The position numbers and the translations under genes were made by a program. A stretch of DNA of 64,000 nt from Athripsodes cinereus (taxonomy: Eukaryota > Arthropoda > Insecta > Trichoptera > Leptoceridae): NCBI GenBank assembly GCA_947579605.1, contig OX388312.1, forward strand, positions 22,653,313 to 22,717,312, given 5' to 3'. The notes under the pieces were generated by a model. The model saw only the letters and a list, made by a program, of their open reading frames with translations, searched no databases and was not told the origin of the DNA. The first letter of the stretch is position 1. Each line of letters opens with the position of its first letter. This document shows, piece by piece, positions 45,006-56,929 of this stretch.

Positions 45006-45449
45006 TTAATCTTCTATGCATTAAAAAATATTGTCGCTTTATTATTTATAATTATAATTCAATTATACATAGATAGTAAACGAATATTGAGAATCTTAAA
45101 TCATTGAGTTTATTTACAATTATAGTACCTAATATGCAAAATAAATATGTGTATTGATTTTGCTGTTGTTTGATAAATATTGTTTGTTAAATAATATGTT
45201 AATTGGCAAAAACTACTTCCCTAATTGTCATTGACACTGAGACAACGTCCTGGTATAAGTTACGTAACCAACTTATATTACTTACGTCACGTAGAGCTTA
45301 GACTAGGCGCAAATACTACAAAAAATTTTAAACTCAAGTTTATCTAAATTACTTATTCTGCTAGCTTTTGTCTATCAGCTGCTGGATAGAGGCTTCTTTT
45401 AAAATTTTCCATTTTCACTTTCCTGAGCAACACGAACAATATAATAATA

Positions 45450-45815
45450 TAATATTTACTACGTAGGTGGGCGGAGGATCCGCAAATAAGCGAACCTTTC
45501 CTACCCCAAGAACACCTTGCTGCAGGAGGCGATCTAGACTATGGGACATGGAAAACCCTAAATCGACTGAGATCTGGTGTAGGAAACTGCCGCGACAATA
45601 GAGAACGATGGGGCTTCCTACAGGACGAATCCGGAGCATGTGACTGTGGTGCAGCACAGACTATGCCACACTTATTGGAGTGTCCATTGTGCCCTGTCCC
45701 TTGCACTATGGAGGATATTTTTAACGCATCTCCACCTGCTGTGCGTTTTGCGCAGTACTGGAAATCAGTTTGATGGGTTTTTTCTCTGGGTTTCGACACG
45801 ATAAATAAATAAATA
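45450..45815 (+). mobile_element. LINE ORF2 C-terminus with zinc-knuckle-like motif
   Basis: The plus-strand frame ending at TGA 45771-45773 reads AEDPQISEPFLPQEHLAAGG, WKTLNRLRSGVGNCRDN and RERWGFLQDESGACDCGAAQ, then TMPHLLECPLCPVPCTMEDI and VRFAQYWKSV. The CDCGxxQTxxHLxxCP motif is the C-terminal cysteine-histidine motif of several insect LINE ORF2 proteins. About 105 codons are open, then a short 3' UTR and an ATAAATAAATAAATA tail (45801-45815). 5'-truncated. The two minus-strand frames here are shadows. Confidence 0.8.
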
Positions 45816-45864
45816 ATATTTACTATTACACCTATATTATGATAAAATATTATTTACCACTATA

Positions 45865-46060
45865 ACATCGCCGAATATCCCGCTAGTGAAGAAGCCAGCA
45901 GACCAGCCACACGGAACAAACATACAAGCCATCCTCTCAGTGCCAACAAAAAAACCTAGAAATTAAGATGGGTGGTAAATATCATCGCTGAATTTAAGAT
46001 GTTAAATGTATTTATTTTTCTAACTCTTGCCTTTTACAGGACACTCGAAAACTTATAGAG
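45865..46060 (-). repeat. Dispersed repeat family D copy, minus strand
   Basis: GAAGAAGCCAGCAGACCAGC, CATACAAGCCATCCTCTCAG, GATGGGTGGTAAATATCATC, GCTGAATTTAAGATGTTAAA and CAGGACACTCGAAAACTTA are the reversed family landmarks. Confidence 0.78.
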
Positions 46061-46910
46061 AAGAGTGAAAGAATTCTTTGCTGGTTGCTACCTGGAATAA
46101 TCCTTATCCTTATATCTTATAAAAATGATTTTTGAATTTACATACTAACGAAGACCGGGCTATACTCGCCCATTTCAAAGAATTTGCGTTCCATTGACCT
46201 GACCATTACAAGATGAGGTATCTATTTCAAATAAAAACCCACTAAATGCCGTACTTTCTTTTAAAGAAGCGAGAAAAACAGCAAAAAAGAGTGTAAAAAA
46301 AAAGTGTGAATGAGATAAAAAATACGTTTTTTGCGTGAGTTTGAAAGAGTGCAAAAATGTTTTTTACCGCCAAAATTGTGTGCCATAAGATATTGCCATA
46401 TTAAAATTAATTATGAAAAGTACTATAAATATTTATGATTAATTTCTAAAAAATAAGCACAATCAGACTTTTTTTAAGTTCATGCAAATAAAAACATTTA
46501 AAATATTTTTAATTTCGTGCAAATAAACACATTTAAAATATTTTTTGCGTAAATAATCCAATTTAAAAATATTAAGCACGTGCTAATTGAAAAGCCAAAA
46601 ACAATATGTTATTCGTCTGGCAATTATTTGTGTCATTATAACATTTCAAAATGGCGATTAATGAACGATGTGTCAAAAAGTACGTTCAATATTTAATTTA
46701 ACATCAGGTGAGAATTAATTTACGTTTTCTATCTAATTAATTTTTCTATCTAATCTATTAAACCTGCTTTACATTTTTATTACTAAAGAGTTAACAGTAT
46801 ATTTTTTTGCAGAAACACAAAACGGTGCATTGCGATCTGGATTTTTCAATGATGAAATTAATGATTAAGAAATTAGAAATTAAATTGATAATAAATTAAT
46901 GACAACGACA
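46061..46910. other. No feature seen
   Basis: AT-rich spacer. AATAAACACATTTAAAATAT-like text is repeated twice near 46490-46545. Confidence 0.35.
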
Positions 46911-46990
46911 TTATGGCTTTAGGAATGTCGTGGGAAGAAGTGACAATCATTGCAAAGAATCTGAACGGAAAAGACTGTATTCTCTTCTCT
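46911..46990 (+). mobile_element. LINE scrap
   Basis: It encodes ALGMSWEEVTIIAKNLNGKD and CILFSSFPGKS. The GMSWEE start matches the C-terminal stretch of the 1809-2285 LINE family. Confidence 0.5.
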
Positions 46991-48125
46991 TCGTTCCCAG
47001 GAAAATCTTGAAGGTTGATCGAGTAGTTGTTTTATGAATTTTTGATGCAATAAATGAATTAACATAATAAAACTTTCTCTTTTCCTATGATGTTTTATAA
47101 AATATGTAGTTGAATAGGAAATTAAGAAAAAATAGGTGAGTATCCATTATTTTTATGCAATGATTACGTTCTGGTTATATTTTTTGATGTGACATGACAT
47201 GATTTATATTTTTGCAAAGTATCTTAATTACAAAAAAGGAGAAGGTATGTATTGTTCTTCTATTTTAATGTTCCCTTTATGCTTTGTGTGGAAATATGAA
47301 AATTTTGACTTATTTTGAAATGCTTTTAAGCCTCAGATTTCAAAAATATAGTAGACCTTTATTATTTCTTAGTATTTGTGGGAATCGGCACAAATATTTG
47401 AGCCCGTACATATCCCTAATTTAGGAAAGGCAAGTTGAATAATAAACTCTATACATAATCACAGACTCCAGGCCAAAAATATTTCAAATATCTTATTTAT
47501 TGACAAAGATATCAACATTTTAATGAGGTAATGAATGAAAATTTGACTTCCTGATTGCCGAAATCGTAGACAAAACATTTTCATCATATTGAATTAATTT
47601 CAAAATGGAAGTGATAAAAAATACAACAAAACTGAATCTTAAAGCTTGGAGATTATTTTGGTTTTAAAACATCATGCTTGCACATCATGAAAACTACTAA
47701 TTTGTGTAAATTAGAATTGCATAATTTCGGCATATTTTCATTCAATTTCATAGACCACATATGACAGACTAAATATGACACATGAGAAAAAAAAACAAAG
47801 AAAAATAATTGTGAAAAAGGAATTATGAAATTCATAGACAATATTGTAGGTATGCGTTTTCCAATAAATACATAGGTAGGTACTTTTCTCAATCAACGAG
47901 TAGTATTTATTTTGACCTAATATTTTCATGAATCTTTAAAAAAAATCTGATGGAAGTATTTCAATTAAAAATATAATACTTCAGAATATTGAAGAATGTA
48001 CATTCATTCATCCATCATTTCTTTTGGGAATACAGGGAGGGAATGCCTATATAGGAAACATTAATTGTTTCGTTCCTTTTTAAGAACTGTTTTCCTTATA
48101 GGTACCTATGTATATATACATATAT
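46991..48125. other. No feature seen
   Basis: AT-rich spacer ahead of the large tandem array. The minus-strand frames at 47653-47929 show no motif. GGGAATACAGG near 48027 may be a last trace of a LINE tip. Confidence 0.35.
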
Positions 48126-48128
48126 TTT

Positions 48129-51100
48129 TTTAGTACTTTTATCCACGTAGGTACCTACCCATTTTTTTTTATTGAAATATGGCCGTGTGGGATGTCAAAC
48201 TTCAAGATTTTACAGTGGGAAAAGGATTTCAGTACTTTTATCCACATAGGTACCTACCCATTTTATTTATTGAAATATGGCCGTGGGGGATGTCAAACTT
48301 CAAGATTTTACAGTGGGAAAAGGATTTCGGTACTTTTATCTACGTAGGTACCTACCCATTTTTTTATTGGAATATGGCCGTGTGGGATGTCAAACTTCAA
48401 GATTTTACAGTGGGATTTCAGTACTTTTATCCACATAGGTACCTACCCATTTTTTTTATTGAAATATGGCCGTGGGGGATGTCAAACTTCAAGATTTTAC
48501 AGTGGGAAAAGGATTTTAGTACTTTTATCCACGAAGGTACCTACCCATTTTATTTATTGTAATATAGCCGTGTGGGATGTCAAACTTCAAGATTTTACAG
48601 TGGGAAAAGGATTTTAGTACTTTTATCCACGTAGGTACCTACCCATTTTATTTGTTGAAATATGGCCGTGTGGGATGTCAAACTTCAAGATTTTACAGTG
48701 GGAAAAGGATTTTAGTACTTTTATCCACGTAGGTACCTACCCATTCTTTTTATTGAAATATGGCCGTGTGGGATGTCAAACTTCAAAATTTTACAGTGGA
48801 AAGGGGATTTCAGTACTTTTATCCACGTAGGTACCTACCCATTTTTTTATTGAAATATGGCCGAGTGGGATGTCAAACTTCAAGATTTTACAGTGGGAAG
48901 AGGATTTTAGTACTTTTATCCACGTAGGTACCTTCCCATTTTATTTATTGAAAAATGGCCGTGTGGGATGTCAATCTTCAAGCTTTTACAAAGGGAAAAG
49001 GTTTTCAGTACTTTTATCCACGTAGGTACCTACCCATTTTTTTTATCGAAATATGGCCGTGTGGGATGTCAAACTTCAAGATTTTACAGTGGGAAAAGGA
49101 TTTTAGTACTTTTATCCACGTAGGTACCTACCCATTTTATTTATTGAAATATAGCCGTGTGGGATGTCAAACTTCAAGATTTTACAGTGGGAAAAGGATT
49201 TTAGTACTTTTATCCACGTAGGTACCTACCCATTTTTTTTTATTGAAATATGGCCGTGTGGGATGTCAAACTTCAAGATTTTACAGTGGGAAAAGGTTTT
49301 CAGTACTTTTGTCCACGTAGGTACCTACACATTTTTTTATTGAAATATGGCCGAGTGGGATGTCAAACTTCAAGATTTTACAGTGGGAAGAGGATTTTAC
49401 TACTTTTATCCACGTAGGTACCTACCTATTTTATTTATTGAAATATGGCCGTGTGGGATGTCAATCTTCAAGCTTTTACTGAGTTTAAAGGTTTTCAGTA
49501 CTTTTATCCGTGAAATATGGCCGTGTGGGATGTCAAACTTCAAGATTTTACAGTGGGATTTCAGTACTTTTATCCACATAGGTACCTACCCATTTTTTTT
49601 ATTGAAATATGGCCATGGGGGATGTCAAACTTCAAGATTTTACAGTGGGAAAAGGATTTCGGTACTTTTATCCACGTAGGTACCTACCCATTTTTTTATT
49701 GGAATATGGCCGTGTGGGATGTCAAACTTCAAGATTTTACAGTGGGAAAAGGATTTCGGTACTTTTATCCACGTAGGTACCTACCCATTTTATTTATTGA
49801 AATATGGCCGTGTGGGATGTCAAACTTCAAGATTTTACAGTGGGAAAAGGATTTTAGTACTTTTATCCACGTAGGTACCTACCCATTTTATTTGTTGAAA
49901 TATGGCCGTGTGGGATGTCAAACTTCAAGATTTACAGTGGGAAAAGGATTTTAGTACTTTTATCCACGTAGGTACCTACCCATTCTTTTTATTGAAATAT
50001 GGCCGTGTGGGATGTCAAACTTCAAAATTTTACAGTGGAAAGGGGATTTCAGTACTTTTATCCACGTAGGTACCTACCCATTTTTTTATTGAAATATGGC
50101 CGAGTGGGATGTCAAACTTCAAGATTTTACAGTGGGAAGAGGATTTTAGTACTTTTATCCACGTAGGTACCTTCCCATTTTATTTATTGAAAAATGGCCG
50201 TGTGGGATGTCAATATTCAAGCTTTTACAAAGGGAAAAGGTTTTCAGTACTTTTATCCACGTAGGTACCTACCCATTTTTTTATCGAAATATGGCCGTGT
50301 GGGATGTCAAACTTCAAGATTTTACAGTGGGAAAAGGATTTTAGTACTTTTATCCACGTAGGTACCTACCCATTTTATTTATTGAAATATAGCCGTGTGG
50401 GATGTCAAACTTCAAGATTTTACAGTGGGAAAAGGATTTCGGTACTTTTATCCACGTAGGTACCTACCCATTTTTTTATTTAAATATGGCCGAGTGGGAT
50501 GTCAAACTTCAAGATTTTACAGTGGGAAGAGGATTTTAGTACTTTTATCCACGTAGGTACCTACCCATTTTATTGAAATATGGCCGTGTGGGATGTCAAA
50601 CTTCAAGATTTTACAGTGGGAAAAGGATTTTAGTACTTTTATCCACGTAGGTACCTACCCATTTTATTGAAATATGGCCGTGTGGGATGTCAAACTTCAA
50701 GATTTTACAGTGGGAAAAGGATTTTAGTACTTTTATCCACGTAGGTACCTACCCATTTTTTTATCGAAATATGGCCGTGTGGGATGTCAAACTTCAAGAT
50801 TTTACAGTGGGAAAAGGATTTTAGTACTTTTATCCACGTAGGTACCTACCCATTTTTTTATCGAAATATGGCCGTGTGGGATGTCAAACTTCAAGATTTT
50901 ACAGTGGGAAAAGGTTTTCAGTACTTTTATCCACGTAGGTACCTACCCATTTTTTTATTGAAATATGGCCGTGTGGGATGTCAAGTTTCAATATTTTACA
51001 GTGGGAAAAGGATTTCAGTACTTTTATCCACGTAGGTACCTACCCATTTTATTTATTGAAATATGGCCGTGTGGGATGTCAAGTTTCAATATTTTACAGT

Positions 51101-51295
51101 GGGAAAAGGATTTTAGTACTTTTATCCACGTAGGTACCTACCCATTTTTTTTATTGAAATATGGCCGTGTGGGATGTCAAACTTCAAGATTTTACAGTGG
51201 GAAGAGGATTTTAGTACCTTTATCCACGTAGATACTTCCCATTTTTTTATTGAAATATGGCCGTGTGGGATGTCAAACTTCAAGATTTCAATACC
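48129..51295 (+). repeat. Large tandem array, unit about 97 bp, about 32-33 copies
   Basis: Each unit contains TAGTACTTTTATCCAC, the 12-bp palindrome GTAGGTACCTAC, CCATTTTTTTATTGAAATAT, GGCCGTGTGGGATGTCAAAC and TTCAAGATTTTACAGTGGGA with AAAGGATT. GTACCTACCC starts at 48151, 48250, 48348 and 48439, so periods vary (99, 98, 91) through T-run length and small deletions. Variant units recur about 1240 bp apart (TTTGTTGAAA at 48651 and 49891; CCATTCTTTT at 48741 and 49980), showing multi-unit duplication. Frame-open repeats such as AVWDVKLQDF appear in all frames and shift with unit length, so this is non-coding satellite. Confidence 0.95.
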
Positions 51296-51318
51296 CATTT
51301 TTTTTTAATTTACATAAA

Positions 51319-51645
51319 TATGAGCTGAAAAGGATGTGTAGTAAAAGTCTGAGAGATTGTGTGCGTAACAGTAATATACAAAAGGAATGTGGAATGAAAG
51401 TTGGTGTAATTACAAGGATGAATGTGAATAAGTTAAGATGACAAGCTCATTTAAATCAAATTCTACAGGACGGTCACGTGTTGAGCACATTGAACAGGAG
51501 AGGATGCATGAGGAATTGTATGACAGTGACGGAAGCGAAAGATGTATGCAAGGATAGAAGAAAGTGGCTCTCGATCCTTTCTGTCTACCCCGCGAGGAAA
51601 GCGGCGTAATGTTATGTATGTATGTATGTGTATGTAATGTAGGTA
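51319..51645 (+). mobile_element. LINE 3' fragment next to the satellite, internal deletion
   Basis: From GAGCTGAAAAGGATGTGTAG it follows 5862-6240 closely (CTGAGAGATTGTGTGCGTAA, GAATGTGGAATGAAAGTTGG, ATTGTATGACAGTGACGGAA, GATGTATGCAAGGATAGAAG). About 102 bp, matching roughly 5979-6080, are missing, with ATG on both sides of the breakpoint. It ends in an ATGT-rich tail (51610-51640). Its left edge joins a degraded last satellite unit. Confidence 0.85.
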
Positions 51646-51774
51646 TATTGTTATAATTTTATATACTGTTAGTCTCACTAACATATATTCTATTATATGT
51701 TCTCTACTTTAATGTGACACTGTGTATATAGTTGATACAAAAATTATTGCTGCCTACATAAAATAACTTTTATT

Positions 51775-52343
51775 TATATATCGTTGCCGTGGATGTGAAG
51801 TGATCCAACCCACAAAACAGACATTCCGAGAAAAAGGGTGTTGAAGTTACGCTGTTACATCCGAAAATACTAATCTTACAATAACTAAGTTATTTTTGCA
51901 TGGATTTCGCTAAAAAATTTACACAATATTCCTGATCACATATTCCACTAATATAAATAACAAAATATTAAAGAATTTATATATTTTAGAAGTAAACGCG
52001 AATTTATCACTTGGGTTATTTCACCACTGTAGCTGAGAAAGATCCACCTGTAAAAAAAATGTTAGAAAGTTACGCGCTATGCGGCTAAGATCTTTTCACT
52101 TCTATAATTTAATTAAACTATTTGTTCCTATATGCGTTAGTGAAATGCTCTAACATACTTGAAATGATTGTAAAAACACTTAACATCTCTTCAAAATCTT
52201 CCAAAAATGCCCTTTAGGAATATCAAATCACTTATTTCTCTTCACCACTATGTTCTCCGTGGTTTTCTGAACAAAACTGCAAACTTAACCCATTTTTCAA
52301 AAAAGTGTGGCTTGGATCACCTCCACGGCAACGATATACACTA
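51775..52343. mobile_element. Element with about 40-bp terminal inverted repeats
   Basis: The left end TATATCGTTGCCGTGGATGT, then GTGATCCAACCCACA, pairs with the right end GTGTGGCTTGGATCACCTCC, then ACGGCAACGATATA, with a 6-base insertion and a few mismatches. It is 569 bp with no transposase. The frames at 52207-52404 and 52305-52634 are not convincing. Confidence 0.75.
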
Positions 52344-52359
52344 CTTACTGTTTTTTTTG

Positions 52360-52420
52360 TATATATTTCCCGTATTCCCGTGCAACGCCGGGTATTTAAG
52401 CTAGTACTATATATTTATAT
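52360..52420 (-). repeat. Short end of a common insect repeat
   Basis: CCCGTGCAACGCCGGGTATT, then TAAGCTAGTA, is the complement of an ACTAGCTTAAATACCCGGCG start, a commonly dispersed insect repeat edge related in style to the one at 18832. Confidence 0.5.
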
Positions 52421-52829
52421 TATTACACTTATACTGTCAAAGATTCTTCTTCTTTTAGCATTGCCATTTGTGTTGTCTCTTTTCCCGCCAATCTTACCTC
52501 TATGTTACAGTGATTTGGAACCTAGGGTGACAAAAAATAGGAATATACCACTGCTCACGAGAACCCTCGTCAAAACATTATTCTTGTCTCACATAACTCT
52601 TTATAGTTTAGTGTTGTTGATAAGCCCTTTTTGAATATGAACAACCAATATTCTGCATTTTTTATGCTTTTACTCTTACCGCTCATGAAAATAAATACCG
52701 ATATTTATACATACGTTTTATCTAGACCCGTGCCTTAAAATTAATGGAACTGGTTAGTATTAATTATTTTATTTTATTCACTTAATGTCAAAGAACCATG
52801 AAAATACTAGAATGTATAAATATTTTAAA
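52421..52829. other. No feature recognised
   Basis: The plus-strand frame 52305-52634 continues here as a leucine-rich chance frame. I see no conserved motif. Confidence 0.35.
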
Positions 52830-52842
52830 TAACGTTATCGTT

Positions 52843-53070
52843 AATTTTGTTTTCACTAAATGAGTAAAACTCCATTTTTAAATTAAAAAATTAATAAGTA
52901 AAAAATACTTAAGAGTTTTAAATTTCTTTATTTATCAGTTACACGTGTTTCGGGTTGCAAGCCCATATTCATACTGGAATGGTATGAATATGGGCTTGCA
53001 ACCCGAAACACGTGTAACTGATAAATAAAGAAATTTAAAACTCTTAAGTATTTTTTACTTATTAATTTTT
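52843..53070 (-). mobile_element. Fold-back Penelope-like terminus, perfect 92-bp arms
   Basis: TAACGTTATCGTT flanks the insert at 52830-52842 and 53071-53083 (13 bp). Arms 52883-52974 and 52982-53073 are perfect reverse complements with a 7-bp spacer. The unpaired head is 52843-52882. The right arm has stem II GGG/CCC (52992-52994, 53002-53004), GAA (53005-53007), palindromic stem III ACACGTGT (53008-53015) and cleavage base A (53016). The CTGATGA position reads ATGAATA. Sequence otherwise unrelated to the 35931 element. Confidence 0.85.
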
Positions 53071-53647
53071 TAACGTTATCGTTGACTAATAGGCTGAATA
53101 AATAACTTTTTTTATTTAATAAGAATATATTATTTTTTTATATCTTACGTATATAAACATTGTTGTCATATACTTACATCAATTTGTATGTAAATTATTT
53201 TCTTTTTTATATTTTATGATGTAGTTTTTTATTATATTTTTCACTGACCATTGGTTACAACATTTACAATCAAAACAAAGTAGGAATCATAAAAATATTA
53301 GTTATACAATTCATTGTAGAGAGGACGAGTTTATCACTAGAATGAGATGTCTTCCAAACAACCCGGTCATTAAACTAAAAAAAGAAGAAACATAGTTACA
53401 TATACATCAACAGAAATACTAGAAATAAAAATAAAACATAAACACACATTTAGACCATAAGCAAGCATTATAATGTATAAATAAACGTGTATAAAAAAAA
53501 ACAAATAAAAGTAATAAACGTACATGCAAACAATAATGTACTTAATGATTCATATAATAATAAAAAGAGCAGTATACTCGTATTATTATAATGCAGCAAG
53601 TACATGCATAAAGGAATGGAGTTTATGAGATACATAAATCCTCATTT

Positions 53648-53770
53648 TTTTTTTTTTTAAAAAGATATACCTATCTGGGTTTTGTTACAATTCTTTTTTT
53701 TAAAAGATATATCTGGGTTTTGTTATAAACCCAAATACAACCTTATACACCTTTCACAGTATACACCTTT
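53648..53770 (-). mobile_element. tRNA-derived SINE, truncated and partly duplicated
   Basis: GATATATCTGGGTTTTGTTA and TAAACCCAAATACAACCTTA match the SINE body at 28730. The leading part (TATCTGGGTTTTGTTA) appears twice, at about 53671 and 53706. The tRNA-like part is missing. Confidence 0.75.
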
Positions 53771-55004
53771 CAATAAGAGGAAATGACTTTGAATTGTTTA
53801 TCTAAAAGAATGAAAGGTTGTTGTCATCCTAATTTTCGAAGATAATTATTATTATAAGATGGAAGACAATAATTATCATTTGACATAAAAACGTACCTAC
53901 TCGTAATTTGATGATGTATGTAAAAATAAAAGCTCAAATAATTTCAAAATATAATTTTTAATAAGCACCTAGACACATCTTCAAATATTAGCGGTAATTA
54001 AGTCCCACAACTACAGTATCTCTAGGCGTGTAAATAATTTTATTTTATGAAAATATCCAAATAAAGATTCGTTTCATGTTGTGTTCCAGGTTTTGACATT
54101 CCTTACACCCCAATACTTCCTTGTGGCGTAACTATGCATTCCTCATCTGCACTCGTTATAACAAAACAATAGACACAATAAGTCATTAAAATAGTGTATA
54201 GTAATTACTTCCTAATAAATTTGGTATTAATTAAGTAGGAACTCGTACGTACGGAGTTATTCAGTTAATACAAGATGATGGGTAAGTAAGTACCTACTTG
54301 GATACTGAGTACTTAGGTGATTATATAATTTTAGTTCTAAGATAAATCACAACATATGATTCTAAAGGCATGTAGAATGTAGATATTAAATATAATATGT
54401 ATATTTTGACTACACCTTAGAACGTGATGCTCTAGCTAAGTAGGTACTTATTTAAAACAGTTCTAATACTATAGGAAATTTTATTGCAGTTGAATTTTAC
54501 TAGATATTAGTATTAGCAGAGTTGCTCCGGCGACGCCGAAGGGTGGTCGTGCGCTTAGATCAATAGAAATATTATTATCGATATAATGGATATTCAATAG
54601 TCGTATTGGAATATACAGAAATTATTTCAAAATTCAAATCTAATACGAAGTGTTAATTATTCTAATTTTTATTAAATTTGCTATTAATGATTGATGTGCA
54701 CGACAAAAATATCACAAAAAATGAGACGATGAAACAAAGTTTTATCGAGTGCATTTCTAAATAAAGACAAATTTCGTGTTTATGAATATTTTGTTGTTGT
54801 GAATTTTCCGCTGGCCGGTTGAAATTATACTATTTACATAAATTTAGTGAATACATTTAGAATAAGTTTTTAATCAAATGATTTTTTTATCGATTATTAA
54901 AACAAACATACACTTGTTTGTATTGTGACCAAGATAAATTGCATTATTGTTTATATTAAATGTAAGTACAAATATTTTATTATTAAAATTTTTGTGTCAT
55001 TTAA
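53771..55004. other. Spacer, one short repeat edge
   Basis: AT-rich. GAGTTGCTCCGGCGACGCCG near 54520 is GC-rich for this region and looks like the edge of a dispersed repeat. Nothing else is recognised. Confidence 0.35.
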
Positions 55005-55095
55005 CTTGAGGAGAGAACGACCTGCATATTTATTACGTGCAGTTAATCTGCTGGCTACCCCACTTGTAAGAAATACAGTGATGATATAGATAGGT
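55005..55095 (+). repeat. Dispersed repeat family D, 3' part
   Basis: GAGGAGAGAACGACCTGCAT, TTATTACGTGCAGTTAATCT and GCTGGCTACCCCACTTGTAA, then CAGTGATG. Confidence 0.75.
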
Positions 55096-55364
55096 TTATA
55101 TACAATTATTCTTGTGGTGACAATAATTTGATAATTTTTTTGAAGTCAGTAATCAGTGAGCCCTTACTATGTTTTATTTTTGTTATGTATAATTGTTTTA
55201 TTTTTCTAGTAATTGACTCATGTGTCCTGCTATATGAATAAAATATTTTTTAACAAAATGCCATAATTCAAAAACACAAAGGAGCTCTACTTTCTTTTGT
55301 GAATTTTTTACGTCCTGAAAAAAACGGCGATCGATAGTAATTTTCTAATTTCTATTCTTTCGGC

Positions 55365-55515
55365 TGTTAAATTTAAAAATAAAATCATAAAGTTTAACGA
55401 TGAGAACAAGCTACTAATCCTAAATGTATTAATTTTTGGAGTACAGAAAAGAAGCTCTGTGTATTTAGTACATGCAGTTGATTCACTGACTACTTTACGG
55501 GAGACGCCTTAATGA
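55365..55515 (+). repeat. Dispersed repeat family D, old copy
   Basis: AAAGTTTAACGATGAGAAC, CTAATCCTAAATG, TTTAGTACATGCAGTTGATT and CACTGACTACTTTACGGGAG follow the family order with many changes. Confidence 0.55.
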
Positions 55516-55654
55516 TCTAGATTCTAGATTGAAGTTAATTTGGCGACTTATTTTCAAAATGTTTTTGTTTTATGTAGTGATCTCGCTTCCTGTTTTTTTT
55601 AAACATTAGACATATCTGAAAAATAAGTATGATTTGGGGATCTTTAACGAAAAT

Positions 55655-55860
55655 TTTCGAGTGTCCTGTAGGTATAAGGCAAATGTTCAAAAAATAAAGA
55701 CTTTCTATACCTCAAATTCAGCAATTAGGTTTGCCACTCATCCTGAATGTCTTATTTTTTTGTTGACATAGAGAAGACGGCTTGCATATTTATTACATTC
55801 AGCTGGTCTGCTGGCTACCCCACTTGTGGGATATGCCGTGATGGTTTATATTAGTAGCTT
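55655..55860 (+). repeat. Dispersed repeat family D copy
   Basis: TTTTCGAGTGTCCTGTAGGT, AATTAGGTTTGCCACTCATC, CTGAATGTCTTATTTTTTTG, CAGCTGGTCTGCTGGCTACC and CACTTGTGGGATATGCCGTG, ending in ATATTAGTAG. The end is the closest single-copy match to the 78-bp array unit. Confidence 0.85.
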
Positions 55861-56925
55861 ATTTATTTATTATTGACATTTATTTATGTAAATAATAATA
55901 CAATAAAATATTATTAATTACGTATAATAACAAAATCCAAGAGTTCGTCACTCTAAGATTCAAAATGTTGTGTATTTTTCAAAATTCATTCAGACCATCA
56001 CGGCATTGACTGCATGCAATAAATAAGCAATTAAAAGTTTATGAGCCATTAAAAATTTACAAAAATGTGGGGTGGCATGTGGTTACTAAAATATATATTA
56101 CAAAGTATTTTTCAAAAATACGTTGGTCGACTAAATAATGGACGAAGTCTCCAGAAAAAAACACGTGTTAAACAAGAAAAATCGACGTGTTGGCTTGAAT
56201 AAATATAAGCAAAACACAGAGAAACCCAAAGATACGAAAGAATGAGCTTTTCTGATAATCCATTTTCTCTACATTTTCCTGGAAATGCGGTATTTGAGTC
56301 CAGTAAACAGATAAGTATGTAAATTATGTAGATACAAAGAAATCGTCCAAATAAAAACCCACCCATGGCCCACCCTCTGATTTTTATTCTATCATCTTAA
56401 ATTACATATGTATGTATGTGTTCACCAATATATTTTTTCACCTATATTTATAATCTTTTTTAGTTTATTTATTTATTTTATTCAATAATTTATAGGTAAT
56501 GTGTTTAGCTCTACCCATTTTATGAAAGATGCAGTGAATAGTTTGGAATCGATATACCTACATTATCGTAGAAACGTCAGTAAAATTTAGCCATAAAATA
56601 ATTCTACTTATAATAGTATGTACGATAACAATACACAATATAATATTATTATTATTGACTCTCCTTGGCACCATTCAACGTTCATAGTGATGATTAGAGT
56701 GCATGTAAATAAAATATCCATCTATTTTCTTTACAGTTACATATATGTGCATAGAATATATCCACAACATTTCCTACATGTGAGATAATAACGATAGTGG
56801 TCTCACCGCTTACTTGTTACAAACGAATGTGCGTAAAATCATGCAAGCGGTATAAGAAATCAACAGATACAGAATTAGTGGCGTGTCTTTAAAGATACTA
56901 AATGGTCAATTTCTCACAAAGATAT
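55861..56925. other. Spacer, possible LINE tail at left
   Basis: TTATTTATTTATTATTGACA at 55859 resembles an antisense retroelement tail. The rest is featureless. The minus-strand frame 56112-56366 has no motif. Confidence 0.35.
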
Positions 56926-56929
56926 ATTA

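Noticed and set aside
48179..51231. Open frames repeating MAVWDVKLQDF and similar, as a possible repeat protein
   Set aside because: Unit length varies between 91 and 99 bp, so the frame shifts between units and all three frames read open by turns. The conserved level is DNA, not protein.
48129..51295. CRISPR-like repeat array
   Set aside because: Repeat and spacer parts are both conserved, units are about 97 bp, and the context is an insect genome; this is satellite DNA.
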